From: Bradyrhizobium sp. AT1
GTDB lineage: Bacteria; Pseudomonadota; Alphaproteobacteria; Rhizobiales; Xanthobacteraceae
Length of the DNA: 45,200 nt
Assembly (NCBI RefSeq): GCF_001590795.1
Contig: NZ_JXDL01000001.1
Coordinates: 4,022,638-4,067,837 of the forward strand
Direction of reading: 5' to 3'
Position numbers and translations under genes: made by a program. A model generated the notes under the pieces. It did no database searches, was not told the origin of the DNA, and worked only from the letters and a program-made list of their open reading frames with translations. Positions 1-8,222 of this stretch are shown here, one piece after another (positions within the stretch are counted from its first letter, which is position 1; the number at the start of each line of letters is the position of its first letter).

Positions 1-495
1 GGCGTCCTCCGCCTCGCGCACGGTCTTGGCGACGACGACGCCCTTGCCGGCGGCAAGCCCGTCGGCCTTGACCACGATCGGCGCGCCCTGGCTCTGCACG
101 TAGGCGCGCGCGTCATTGGCGTCAGTGAAGCGCTTGTAGGCACCCGTGGGAATGCCGAACTCGGTGCACACCGCCTTGGTGAACCCCTTGGAGCTTTCGA
201 GCTGCGCGGCCGCCTTGCTCGGCCCGAACGCCTTGATGCCGGCGGCGGTGAGATCATCGACGATGCCGGCCGCCAGCGGCGTCTCCGGCCCGACCACCAC
301 CAGCTCAACCTTGTTGGTCCTGCAGAAATCGATCACCGCGCCATGGTCGGCGACATCCAGCGCCACGCATTCCGCCTCCTTCGCGATGCCGGCATTGCCG
401 GGCGCGCACCAGAATTTGGTCACCAGGGGAGAGGCCGCGATCTTCCATGCGAGAGCATGTTCGCGGCCGCCGGAACCGAGGAGGAGAATGTGCAT
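1..495 (-). CDS. purD: phosphoribosylamine--glycine ligase, N-terminal 165 residues (partial)
   Basis: This is the N-terminal part of PurD, which joins glycine to 5-phosphoribosylamine with ATP in purine synthesis. Translating the minus strand from the ATG at 495 gives [19 protein letters not shown], the classic PurD start with its glycine-rich loop. It is followed by the GNAGIA segment, the [14 protein letters not shown] segment, and [10 protein letters not shown], which begins the ATP-grasp domain. The frame stays open to base 1, so the C-terminal part lies outside the window. The upstream GAGGAGG-like purines are part of the coding strand context and do not change the start choice. Identification is secure from family motifs; completeness cannot be judged. 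Confidence 0.95.
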   Translation of the reverse strand, partial: MHILLLGSGGREHALAWKIAASPLVTKFWCAPGNAGIAKEAECVALDVADHGAVIDFCRTNKVELVVVGPETPLAAGIVDDLTAAGIKAFGPSKAAAQLESSKGFTKAVCTEFGIPTGAYKRFTDANDARAYVQSQGAPIVVKADGLAAGKGVVVAKTVREAEDA

Positions 496-964
496 CGAGG
501 GCTCAGAATGAGGGGTTTTGCTGGGGCGGAGGTCGCATGAATTGCCGCGAGTCTCAAGGGGTGTTGCCCCAAACTCCCCGTCATTCGGAGGCGCGCCTCT
601 TGGCGCGAGCCCGAAATCCACCAGGCCGCAGCGAAACTATGGAATGGGTCAGATGACTATTGCTCGTTGGTTTCTTGCTTCGTGCCGCTGTGCCGACCTT
701 AGGATCTGAACTAGCTCCACAACGACGGCCCGGATCGGAATCATGCCTCAGCCTCCGTTGGAGGAGCTTGCTTCCGCCAAGGCTACGCGCCGGCGACTAC
801 CGCGGCATGATGAATTGATCTGCGCAAGGTTGGAACCATTGATTCCGTCCGCTGACCTTTGACAGCCAATGAGTTTTCGTTGCAGTCTCGTCATAGTTGC
901 GACCACGTTCAAAACAACCTATTTCGAGACGCACCCTCCTTTTAGCAGCCTAAAGTAGAACTTA
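496..964. other. 469-bp intergenic region, left edge of the accessory block
   Basis: No convincing gene is seen here. It contains one truncated copy of a GTCATTC-type palindromic repeat (577-620). From about 700 onward the sequence becomes noticeably richer in A+T, as does the following gene. No tRNA, integrase or clear attachment-site duplication was recognised. The ribosome site before the next gene is weak. Confidence 0.6.
577..620. repeat. truncated palindromic intergenic repeat (left-half type)
   Basis: The segment starts CCGTCATTCGGAGGCGCGC and continues through GCGCGAGCCCGAAATCC. This looks like the left half of a repeat that, when complete, ends CCCCGGAATGAC. A related, fuller copy lies at 6071-6176, on the other side of the AT-rich island. 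Assignment to a Bradyrhizobium-type repeat family is from memory and not checked by search. Confidence 0.5.
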
Positions 965-3900
965 ATGACAACCACATCTGTCGATGACGATTCCCTGACT
1001 TGGCTGCATGTTACCGATCTGCATGCTGGCATGGGCGGTCAAGATTGGCTTTGGCCCACCTTCAAGGCTTCATTCTACGAGGATCTTGCAGTGATGCAGG
1101 ATGCTGCCGGGCGTGTCGATACAGTGATATTTTCCGGCGACCTGACGCAAATGGGTACACGGAAGGACTTCGATAGGCTTGACGAAATCTTGTCTGAAAT
1201 GTGGGATGCTTTTGCGAAGCAAGGCTCAAAACCCGCCCTCGTCGCCATTCCGGGCAACCACGACGTTCAGTGGCTGGAGAAGCTGGGACCTGCTCATCAG
1301 GTGCTGAAGGAATGGTGGGCGTTTTCACATCTACACGATGAGTTTTTCGCCGATGATAAAAGTCCTTACCGCGCGGCAGTTGAAGAGCAGCTAAACGAAT
1401 TCAGTCTGTGGCAAGATCGGCTAGATGCCTCAAACATTCCAACCTTGAAGCCCGAGAGCGTGGGACTACTGCCGGGGGACCAGTCGCTTGCAATTCAAAA
1501 AGGAAAGCTAAAGATCGGATTGGTTCTACTAAATTCGACGTGGCTACAGATCGATGGCGGTGAGTATCTGGGAAAACTTCACGTCGATGCTCGCCAGCTC
1601 CACGGCGTTACCAATGGAAGCCCCGCGGCTTGGTGCGACAATCATGATTTGAACTTCCTAATCACGCACCACCCTGTGGATTGGCTCCATCCCGATAGTC
1701 TCGCCTTCTGGGACAGCGACATAAATCCATCGCAGCGGTTTGACGCGCATTTTTACGGACATATGCACGCACCAGCGAGCCAAAGTGTTTCGGCGGGCGG
1801 CGGTAGCGTTAGACGATCTGTGCAAGGCGCCTCCCTGTTCGGACTACGAACGATTGACAAAAAGCTCGATCGAATACACGGCTATTCCGTCGGGCGAGCA
1901 CGCCGCAACAATTCCAATATTGAAGTTAGAGTTTGGCCTAGGATTTTGACAAGCCGACAAGATGGCGCGAAATCATTAGGACGCGACCAGAAGTTTCATC
2001 TGAGAGAATCAGATGGGTCTTACCAGTTGATCGACCGAGGCCTTCCGGACGGCAAGGCACGAGAAGCTGAAGAGCCTCCACCGCTCCAATCAACGGCTCT
2101 TCAGATTCCGACTAAATCTGAAGATATCCTAAAAAAGGTACGTTATCATTTACCACTACTCCCCGCGCATCAAAGTGTTCGGAGAATAGAACAACAGGCT
2201 AGCTTGGACGCACTTTCTACCCACCGCTGCCTTTGGCTAGTTTCTGAATGGGGCATGGGCGAAGATGGTTTTCTGTCGAGCGTCAAGCAAGCTAGAGGTC
2301 ACATAGCGTCGCCGACGTTTCGCGTCGACCTCAGCGATTTCGTTAATCGCGATCATTTACTCGAGGATGTTAAGAGGAAACTAGGTTGCAGTCTCGACCG
2401 TTTCGCCGAGGAAGTGGCGAACGTTGGCGTCTCATATGTCCTCTTCGATGATTTCCCCGTGAACTTCACGGACGCTGAGAACGACACCTCTGCCGAAGAC
2501 GACCTCCAAGAGCTGGTCGCCATAATCCTCGAATTTTGTCCACAGCTCAACGTCATCATAAAGACGCGCCGTGCTCCAAAGCGCCCCACATTTCCCGTTA
2601 TTGAAGTTGCCGCGCTCGACGTCGCCGACTTGAGAGCTTACGTCTTAGACCATGAAAAGGGCGGACCTGACCGCGCCAGCACTGCCACTGTTGGCGCCCT
2701 ACATCGCCACACAGACGGCATCCCGACGCGCGTTGACCAAGCCCTCAAACACTTAGAGGTAGTCACGCTATCGGAACTTCTAAGCTCGAATACCGACCTA
2801 ATGATGACAACCCCAGTCGGGGGACGATTTCACCCTGCACTAGTGCGCTCGCTTCGAGAACTGGGAGAATCATCGGATGCGAATCAACGCAGAGTCTTTT
2901 CGCTACTGAAGGCGCTGATGATATTTCCTCAGGGAGAACGGTTATCCCGAATTAAGCGCTTCAACTTGAATGCGCCGTTCTTCCTTCCTCACGCCGAAGA
3001 ATTGCTAGATCGGCAATTGATCGAGGTAACAACTCTCCAGAAGATTGAAAGCCAGACATCGGACACTCAGGCACGCACGCTAGTTGTGCCACGCCAAACG
3101 CGCGAATGCCTTCGGGAAATGATGGAGGAAGATGAATTCCGAGAGCTAAACCAAAAGGCTGCTGAGCTTTATTTCGGAGACCGTTGGAAATCGGGTCTCA
3201 TGAAGTCGAAGGCTGCGTACCGTTTTGATAATCCCGACTGCCCGATCGGAGACATTCAGAATGCAGCCGCGATTATTTTAAGACTTTTCGCTGACGCAAT
3301 AGAGCACGACGATCATCGTGAAATCGAGCGCTCCTTGGGTTTGGCGCACTCTTTTGCCGGCACGTTGATTGACGGGGATCACTTCAGCGGAGCCGTCAAT
3401 TTCTGTGAACAAATCCTCCCGCTCATAGGAGAGGATAGCGACTCGGACCACCGATCACGCTTGCTTGCCGACTACGGCAGATCGCTCCGCATGATAGGCG
3501 AAACTGAGAAAGCACGCGACACCCTGCTCGACGTCGCGGAGCACCCCTTTCCATCTGCGACCAGACAGATCGTACTGGTCAGCCTAGCCCTGTGCTATCA
3601 ATCTCTGGATGACAGCGATGGAGCAAGGGAATACGCGCAACTCGCTCTATCCATAGACAAGCATTCGGCAAGTGCTTTGCAAGCACAATCCATCTTGATT
3701 AGACTCGACGACAATGCGCCGAGACGACAACAACGTCTAGCAGCCCACGAAACTAAATGCCGAAAGCAGAATGCTAACGTTGTCGCCAACAACATAGCCA
3801 TTCTCCGAGCCCGGGAGTCGAAGGATGAGACGCAGATAAAGAAGATTCTTGCGCCTGTTATGAGTCTTTCCAGCGACAACAAGGATCACTATAATCAGAC

Positions 3901-4303
3901 TCGAGCAATTATCGAGCTTTCTCAGCTGTCTTCGACACTTGGAGACAAAGAGATGTTTCAGTTGATGAACGCGTACTATTTCCTTTTTAATGAACGCATA
4001 CCCTCGTTGTTTGATCGCTGTCACGAAGCACTATGGGGCGGCTTCGAAGCTCGCAACGACGCCACGAACCTGTTCAGTCTTTTCCGCTACAGTTCACTGA
4101 ATTGGCGGCTTCGCGGGCATGAAGAGTTTGAGAAGAAATATATTCAGCAGTTGATTTCGAAGTTTGGATCAGCGTTAGCAATCGAAACATCCGATCGCTC
4201 ACCGCGAGAACTCGCTTATCTCAAAGCAAGGGCAAACGCCGCTGGCCTGCTGGCCGCACCAAGCACAAATGCCTTATCCTCAACAGCCAGGAAAGGCGAT
4301 TGA
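965..4303 (+). CDS. calcineurin-like phosphoesterase fused to a degenerate STAND/AAA-like NTPase and TPR-like repeats
   Basis: A 1,112-residue multidomain protein. Residues about 10-330 form a metallophosphoesterase with the whole ligand set: D18 and H20 (TDLHAG), D59 (FSGDLTQ), N98-H99-D100 (PGNHD), H235/H236 (ITHHP) and H266/H268 (FYGHMH). Residues about 380-620 resemble a STAND-type NTPase. The Walker A position reads SEWGMGEDGFL (427-437), lacking the expected GK[ST]; a Walker B-like YVLFDDFP (491-498) and a sensor-like NVIIKTRR (529-536) follow. Residues about 630-730 look helical, winged-helix-like, and about 760-1080 are TPR-like. No signal peptide or membrane segment is seen, so it should be cytoplasmic. 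Codon use is AT-richer than neighbouring housekeeping genes, suggesting transfer. Effector-STAND-repeat architecture is known from bacterial conflict/antiphage proteins; a defence role is inferred by analogy only. The start keeps the first metal motif, although its ribosome site is poor. Confidence 0.8.
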   Translation: MTTTSVDDDSLTWLHVTDLHAGMGGQDWLWPTFKASFYEDLAVMQDAAGRVDTVIFSGDLTQMGTRKDFDRLDEILSEMWDAFAKQGSKPALVAIPGNHDVQWLEKLGPAHQVLKEWWAFSHLHDEFFADDKSPYRAAVEEQLNEFSLWQDRLDASNIPTLKPESVGLLPGDQSLAIQKGKLKIGLVLLNSTWLQIDGGEYLGKLHVDARQLHGVTNGSPAAWCDNHDLNFLITHHPVDWLHPDSLAFWDSDINPSQRFDAHFYGHMHAPASQSVSAGGGSVRRSVQGASLFGLRTIDKKLDRIHGYSVGRARRNNSNIEVRVWPRILTSRQDGAKSLGRDQKFHLRESDGSYQLIDRGLPDGKAREAEEPPPLQSTALQIPTKSEDILKKVRYHLPLLPAHQSVRRIEQQASLDALSTHRCLWLVSEWGMGEDGFLSSVKQARGHIASPTFRVDLSDFVNRDHLLEDVKRKLGCSLDRFAEEVANVGVSYVLFDDFPVNFTDAENDTSAEDDLQELVAIILEFCPQLNVIIKTRRAPKRPTFPVIEVAALDVADLRAYVLDHEKGGPDRASTATVGALHRHTDGIPTRVDQALKHLEVVTLSELLSSNTDLMMTTPVGGRFHPALVRSLRELGESSDANQRRVFSLLKALMIFPQGERLSRIKRFNLNAPFFLPHAEELLDRQLIEVTTLQKIESQTSDTQARTLVVPRQTRECLREMMEEDEFRELNQKAAELYFGDRWKSGLMKSKAAYRFDNPDCPIGDIQNAAAIILRLFADAIEHDDHREIERSLGLAHSFAGTLIDGDHFSGAVNFCEQILPLIGEDSDSDHRSRLLADYGRSLRMIGETEKARDTLLDVAEHPFPSATRQIVLVSLALCYQSLDDSDGAREYAQLALSIDKHSASALQAQSILIRLDDNAPRRQQRLAAHETKCRKQNANVVANNIAILRARESKDETQIKKILAPVMSLSSDNKDHYNQTRAIIELSQLSSTLGDKEMFQLMNAYYFLFNERIPSLFDRCHEALWGGFEARNDATNLFSLFRYSSLNWRLRGHEEFEKKYIQQLISKFGSALAIETSDRSPRELAYLKARANAAGLLAAPSTNALSSTARKGD

Positions 4304-4331
4304 TCGCAGCAAGTAACGTCCGATTGTTGGA

Positions 4332-4364
4332 ATTGCGGTGACAGTCCAGGACTGTCACCGCAAT
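4332..4364. repeat. perfect 33-bp palindrome (16-bp arms, 1-nt centre)
   Basis: Arm ATTGCGGTGACAGTCC (4332-4347), a single A, then its exact reverse complement (4349-4364). It begins 29 bp after the stop of the phosphoesterase-STAND gene. There is no T-run on either side, so it is not a standard intrinsic terminator. It could act as an mRNA hairpin, a protein-binding site or a remnant of a mobile element end. Confidence 0.85.
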
Positions 4365-4369
4365 CCTAT

Positions 4370-4531
4370 GTGAGGCGGTCTGGCCTAAAGAGCGCCTTGT
4401 ATTTGGCTGGCGGTTTCTTCGTGGGAGGTTTCGCAGTGCCCGACAAAGAGGGAGCCGACGAAGGCGAGCGCAACGCACGGGTCGATAGCTGCGAACAAAT
4501 TGCCATTGACAATAATGCATTCTTAAGTTGA
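4370..4531 (+). CDS. possible small ORF, 53 residues, unknown
   Basis: A GTG-initiated frame runs from 4370 to a TGA at 4529-4531, between the palindrome and the secreted-protein gene. The predicted peptide has a short glycine-rich hydrophobic stretch (ALYLAGGFFVGGFAV) followed by an acidic/polar tail with one cysteine. No ribosome-binding site is visible upstream, where the palindrome lies, so it may be fortuitous. I do not recognise a family. It is listed because it fills most of the gap between the two island genes. Confidence 0.2.
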   Translation: MRRSGLKSALYLAGGFFVGGFAVPDKEGADEGERNARVDSCEQIAIDNNAFLS

Positions 4532-4560
4532 GCTTCTTTCTTTTCTTAAAGGGGGAGCTT

Positions 4561-5949
4561 ATGAAGTGCTTTGTTACTATTATCGGCATTTTGTTCGCCT
4601 GCATGTCCGACATGGCGAGCGGCACAGAGACCATTGTCGACAAGAAGAATCCCATGAGCAGCAAGGTCAGCATTGTCGCGGGCGGCTGGGATGCGGCCGT
4701 GCATGCTGATGCGTCCTATCGCGCTTTCGTCAAGGCGCATCCACAGCCACTTGGTCGATATGACTTCTATTATTCCTTAGAGATCGTTCCACAATTCAAC
4801 AACAAGTACAACGACTGCGCCGACAATCCTAACTTCATCAATTTCTTCAAAGCGCTGTTCGGAGTCACAAACGGCGTGGTACTTTCAGTGAAGGCAGACA
4901 TCCAACAACGATTGAACGGTCGAGTGGCTGTTGATCTACTAAAGGGAGGCAGCCAACTCGTTCTAGCAGCGAGAGGTGCGAGTTCGGGCACAGCGACCGC
5001 AGGTAACGGCTGCTTCTTTGACGAAACTCTTCGACCGACGTTTCCAATGCTTCAGTGGAATGGAGGCGGGACAAAAGATGAGTTTGACGATTTTCGGATC
5101 AAGTTCATCGTCGTTGGAGGCAAGACAGAAAACATCGCCGCGGTCCAAAACCTAGTCAGCCTCTTTAGCTCGGCGAGTGCAGCGGCGGGCTGGGCGTCTG
5201 GAGCCGCTTTCCTAGCCTCTCCGGTGGTCGCAGCCGAGCAAAAGGTTGCACAAAACTTTCAATCTGCTTTGCAGGCCGCAGGGACGCTGCAAAACCAAGT
5301 TTCGAAAGGCTACGTGCTAAAAACGCACTTTGCGCCTGACGATAGTGAAAGGAATGGCAAGATTACCATTGAAATTCCCAGCCTCTTTGACAATCCTGAT
5401 GAGAACCACGGAAACTTGGTCATCTATGTTCGGAGGCATGGATCGATAGTACTTCAGGGGTCAGGGCCCATTACTCCAGAGACAATCTTCAACAGCGTCG
5501 AACTGGCGAACAGACAATGCAATATGGTCTCTATCGCCGGCGGAAGTTGTACAAATAGTGGAAATGACTCAATACGAACTGCACTCGCAAAAGCGCTTAA
5601 GTCGGTTGATAGCGGCTTAGGAGATGGCGCAAATCCGATAGCTCCATTGATCGACTACGCGAACCGCCCAAAGAGCGTCTACAACATTTGTAAAGGCATT
5701 CGAACTGTCGCACGCCTCCAACTTCATCTCAGCACCCTCGATGAGATGCTCGTTCGTTGGGCCTTCACCAAGGAGGCCGGCTTTCAGGAGGAGTTGGATA
5801 AAGCTGCTGGGAGCAAGGAGGAGAAAGAAAAACTTGAAGCAGCTACCGGTCAAAAGCTGGAAGCAATTCAAAGCATGTGTTGGAACAAGGGCGACAAAGA
5901 TATTGTCGAGAGCGTTGCTCATGATCTCAAGAGAGACTTGCTTCATTGA
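4561..5949 (+). CDS. exported protein of unknown family, 462 aa
   Basis: The ATG at 4561 is preceded at good spacing by a strong GGGGGAG site (4550-4556) and opens a signal-peptide-like N-terminus (MKCFVTIIGILFACMSDMA), so it is preferred over the in-frame TTG at 4528. A LFAC sequence near residue 14 is lipobox-like, but F at -2 is atypical. The mature part has several cysteines (NDCAD, NGCFF, RQCNM, GGSCT, NICKG, SMCWN), an alanine/serine-rich hydrophobic stretch around residues 195-220, and a charged helical segment near the C-terminus. I do not recognise the family. It shares strand and AT-rich composition with the preceding phosphoesterase-STAND gene, 257 bp upstream, suggesting joint acquisition, but cotranscription across the palindrome is uncertain. 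Confidence 0.75.
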   Translation: MKCFVTIIGILFACMSDMASGTETIVDKKNPMSSKVSIVAGGWDAAVHADASYRAFVKAHPQPLGRYDFYYSLEIVPQFNNKYNDCADNPNFINFFKALFGVTNGVVLSVKADIQQRLNGRVAVDLLKGGSQLVLAARGASSGTATAGNGCFFDETLRPTFPMLQWNGGGTKDEFDDFRIKFIVVGGKTENIAAVQNLVSLFSSASAAAGWASGAAFLASPVVAAEQKVAQNFQSALQAAGTLQNQVSKGYVLKTHFAPDDSERNGKITIEIPSLFDNPDENHGNLVIYVRRHGSIVLQGSGPITPETIFNSVELANRQCNMVSIAGGSCTNSGNDSIRTALAKALKSVDSGLGDGANPIAPLIDYANRPKSVYNICKGIRTVARLQLHLSTLDEMLVRWAFTKEAGFQEELDKAAGSKEEKEKLEAATGQKLEAIQSMCWNKGDKDIVESVAHDLKRDLLH

Positions 5950-6070
5950 GTAGCATAGATGATCGAAGCGCCCGGTCGCAACGACCCTAGTAGGAGCGGC
6001 CGGGACGTTGCTGCTACAAAACTAAATGCAACGGTTAACACTATTGGTGGCGGCCCTCCGCGTAGTCTCT

Positions 6071-6176
6071 GTCATTCTGAGGGCGCGCCAGCGGGATCTC
6101 GGAATTCAGCTGGCAACTGCATCGATGGCGAAATAGATTTCGGATTCGTCGATTTGCGCCGCCCCGGAATGACGGG
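6071..6176. repeat. palindromic intergenic repeat, GTCATTC...GGAATGAC type
   Basis: It begins GTCATTCTGAGGGCGCGCC and ends GCCGCCCCGGAATGAC, with degenerate internal arms. It lies directly after the AT-rich island and resembles the truncated copy at 577-620 on the island's other side. Its arms have diverged, so this is an old copy. Confidence 0.6.
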
Positions 6177-6201
6177 GAGAGAAAGCGCTGGTCCGCGGGG
6201 C

Positions 6202-6500
6202 CTACCCCTGCTTCCCCGCAATAATCTCCTGCAACGCCGCCACATGCCGCGCAAGCGCGCCGCGCCCAGCGGCCGTGGCGGTCACCGTGGTCTGCGGCTA
6301 CTTCGCCACGAAAGCCTCCTCTACCGACACATAGCCCGCCTTGCCAGCGTCTCGATATGCGCGCCGAGATTGCCGTCGGTGGCGCCGGTGAGTTTCTTTA
6401 GCCTTGAAAACTTCAGGGCCGCCGACACGAGCAGTGCCTTCAGCGCTGCTATGATCTTCAGCCGCAGCGGCTGGTGGATGATGTCGTCGAGCTCGGCCAC
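6202..6500 (-). pseudogene. winged-helix (MarR/ArsR-like) transcriptional regulator, frameshifted and with a nonsense codon
   Basis: From a possible GTG at 6500 the minus strand encodes VAELDDIIHQPLRLKI..., then FSRLKKLTGATDGNLGAHIETLA split over two frames, a pattern typical of small winged-helix regulators of about 100 residues. A one-base loss near 6341 breaks the frame: the upstream frame stops at 6321-6323. The shifted frame gives KAGYVSVEEAFVAK, then a TAG at 6298-6300 where homologues usually have a Lys/Arg before a PxTTV strand. It then continues with TTVTATAAGRGALARHVAAL to the expected end at 6202. Two independent lesions make a sequencing error less likely. The true 5' end is uncertain, and the region between it and the IclR gene holds nothing I can identify. 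Confidence 0.7.
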
Positions 6501-6699
6501 CAACCGCGCCGCATCCAGAGCCCCCCCGACGATCAGGCCGCCGCCGTTGACGAAGGCCGTCCAGAGCGGGGAACGCCTCGCCGATGAGAAGAAGCCGATC
6601 AGCGTACGTGGCCTGGGCGGGCGACTTTTCGCCGCGCCAACGATCGGGTACAGGGAGTCGAGATGTGCTCGCGCGAGCGAACCCCACAAGGCCTGATGG

Positions 6700-7467
6700 A
6701 TGACCGCTGAGAAATTGCAGCCAGGAGCGCCCGCCCTGGAAAAAGGGCTGGATCTTCTGGAGGCGCTGGCGGGCGCGTCGCGGGGGCTCACGCAGAAACA
6801 GCTCGCCGAGACCGTCGGCCGCTCCGTCAGCGAGATCTTCCGGATGCTGGTGGCGCTGGAGCGTCGGGGCTATGTCGCGCGCGACCCCGCAACCGGCGAA
6901 TATACTCTGACGCTGAAACTGTTCCGGATCGCTTCGCAATTCCCGCCGACCGAGCGGCTGCTGAAGGCGGCGCTGCCGGTGATGGAGCAGCTGGCCTCCC
7001 GCGTGCAGCTGTCCTGCCACCTCACGGTGTTGCACGGCGAGCAGTTCATGGTGATCGCCCGTATCGAGCCGGAATGGCTGATGGGCTGGTCGGTCAAGGT
7101 CGGCGCGGTGTTTCCGCTCACGCAGCAATATGCTTCGGCGAAGGTCCTGGCGGCCTTTCAGCTCGAGGGCCGGCGCCAGGAGCTTGCACAGGTCATCGCC
7201 GCCAATGACCGTATCAGCGCCAAGAAGGCGCTCGCCGCGCTCGACCGCATTTCAGCGGACGGGGGAAATTTCTCCAACGACGACGGCTATACGCGCATCC
7301 TTGCCTATAGCTGCCCGATCATCGAAGCCTCCGGCCGCGCGGTGGCGGCGATGACCGTCCCGCTGGTGAGGCAGGATCAGATCCCCGCCCCCGAGGCCAG
7401 CACCATCGCCGCCGAGCTGCGCAGCGCGGCCAGGATCGTCTCCGAGAAGATCGGCGGCGTCTCCTAG
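6700..7467 (+). CDS. IclR family transcriptional regulator
   Basis: A 255-residue protein with the usual IclR layout: an N-terminal winged helix (residues about 10-70, LEKGLDLLEAL, LTQKQLAETVGRSVSEIFRM, LERRGYV) and a C-terminal effector-binding domain (about 80-250) with the conserved region around FPLTQQYASAKVLAA. Such regulators usually control neighbouring catabolic genes. It converges on the SDR gene and the stop codons overlap in a shared CTAG (7464-7467). The divergent/convergent context with the decarboxylase-SBP-SDR operon makes that operon its likely target (inference). The ATG at 6700 fits the family's start; the Shine-Dalgarno is poor. Confidence 0.9.
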   Translation: MTAEKLQPGAPALEKGLDLLEALAGASRGLTQKQLAETVGRSVSEIFRMLVALERRGYVARDPATGEYTLTLKLFRIASQFPPTERLLKAALPVMEQLASRVQLSCHLTVLHGEQFMVIARIEPEWLMGWSVKVGAVFPLTQQYASAKVLAAFQLEGRRQELAQVIAANDRISAKKALAALDRISADGGNFSNDDGYTRILAYSCPIIEASGRAVAAMTVPLVRQDQIPAPEASTIAAELRSAARIVSEKIGGVS

Positions 7468-8222
7468 GTTGCGGTCATCCCTCCATCCACGACCCAGGCG
7501 GCGCCATTGACATGCGCCGCCTCATCGGAGGCGAGGAACGCGACGATGTTCGCGACATCCTGCGGCCGGCCATGAGCCACCGCATCGCTTCGGCGCAAGG
7601 CGATGCCGCCGTCGCGCGCCTGGCCTTCCAATTCCCGGATCATGCGCGACTCCACCGGTCCGGGCAGAACGGCGTTGACCCTGATTTTCGTGCCGGCCAC
7701 ATCCAGCGCCGCCGTACGCGTCAGTCCGAGCACGGCGTGCTTGGAGGCGACGTAGCCGGCAAGCCCTGCACGCCCCCGGATCGCAGACGTCGAGGCGGTG
7801 TTGATGATGGCGCCCGTCCCACGCTGCATCATGCGTGCGAGCACGTGCTTGAGGCCCAGAAATACCCCTTTCACGTTCACCTGCAGCAGTTGATCGAATG
7901 TCTCGTCCGGATATTCGTGGAGAGGCGCGACGACGCCCTCGATGCCTGCATTGTTGGCGAAAATGCCGATCGGTCCCAGGCGGTCTTCGGTCGCCTCGAC
8001 GAAAGCGACCGTATCCTGAGCAAGCGAAACATCAGCGAGAATCGCGAGTGCCCTCGCCCCGGCCTGCTCGACCAGCCGCGCCGTAGCGTTGGCGGCCGCT
8101 TCATCGCGGTCGACGATAGCGACCGCAGCGCTCATCCGCGCCAGCTTCAGCGCAATGGCGCGTCCGATATCACCGCCGCCGCCGGTGACGAGCGCCACCG
8201 GCCGCCGGTCACTTGCGGTCAC
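7464..8222 (-). CDS. SDR family NAD(P)-dependent oxidoreductase
   Basis: A 252-residue classical short-chain dehydrogenase. Visible motifs are the nucleotide-binding TGGGGDIG (13-20), the NNAG motif (90-93), N116, S144 in NTASTSAIRG, and Y157-x3-K161 (YVASK). The end HVNGAAWVVDGGMT is typical of the family. It is cytoplasmic and probably oxidises or reduces an alcohol/keto intermediate of the pathway encoded with it; the substrate cannot be told. The start is GTG at 8222, overlapping the stop of the upstream solute-binding protein gene as GTGA, so it is probably translationally coupled. It is the last gene of a three-gene minus-strand operon. Confidence 0.92.
   Translation of the reverse strand: MTASDRRPVALVTGGGGDIGRAIALKLARMSAAVAIVDRDEAAANATARLVEQAGARALAILADVSLAQDTVAFVEATEDRLGPIGIFANNAGIEGVVAPLHEYPDETFDQLLQVNVKGVFLGLKHVLARMMQRGTGAIINTASTSAIRGRAGLAGYVASKHAVLGLTRTAALDVAGTKIRVNAVLPGPVESRMIRELEGQARDGGIALRRSDAVAHGRPQDVANIVAFLASDEAAHVNGAAWVVDGGMTAT

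Noticed and set aside
5959..6696. Plus-strand open frame of 245 codons after the island
   Set aside because: It crosses a palindromic repeat and reads antisense through the winged-helix pseudogene. The translation is Arg/Ser/Pro-rich with no family pattern, as expected for a shadow frame.
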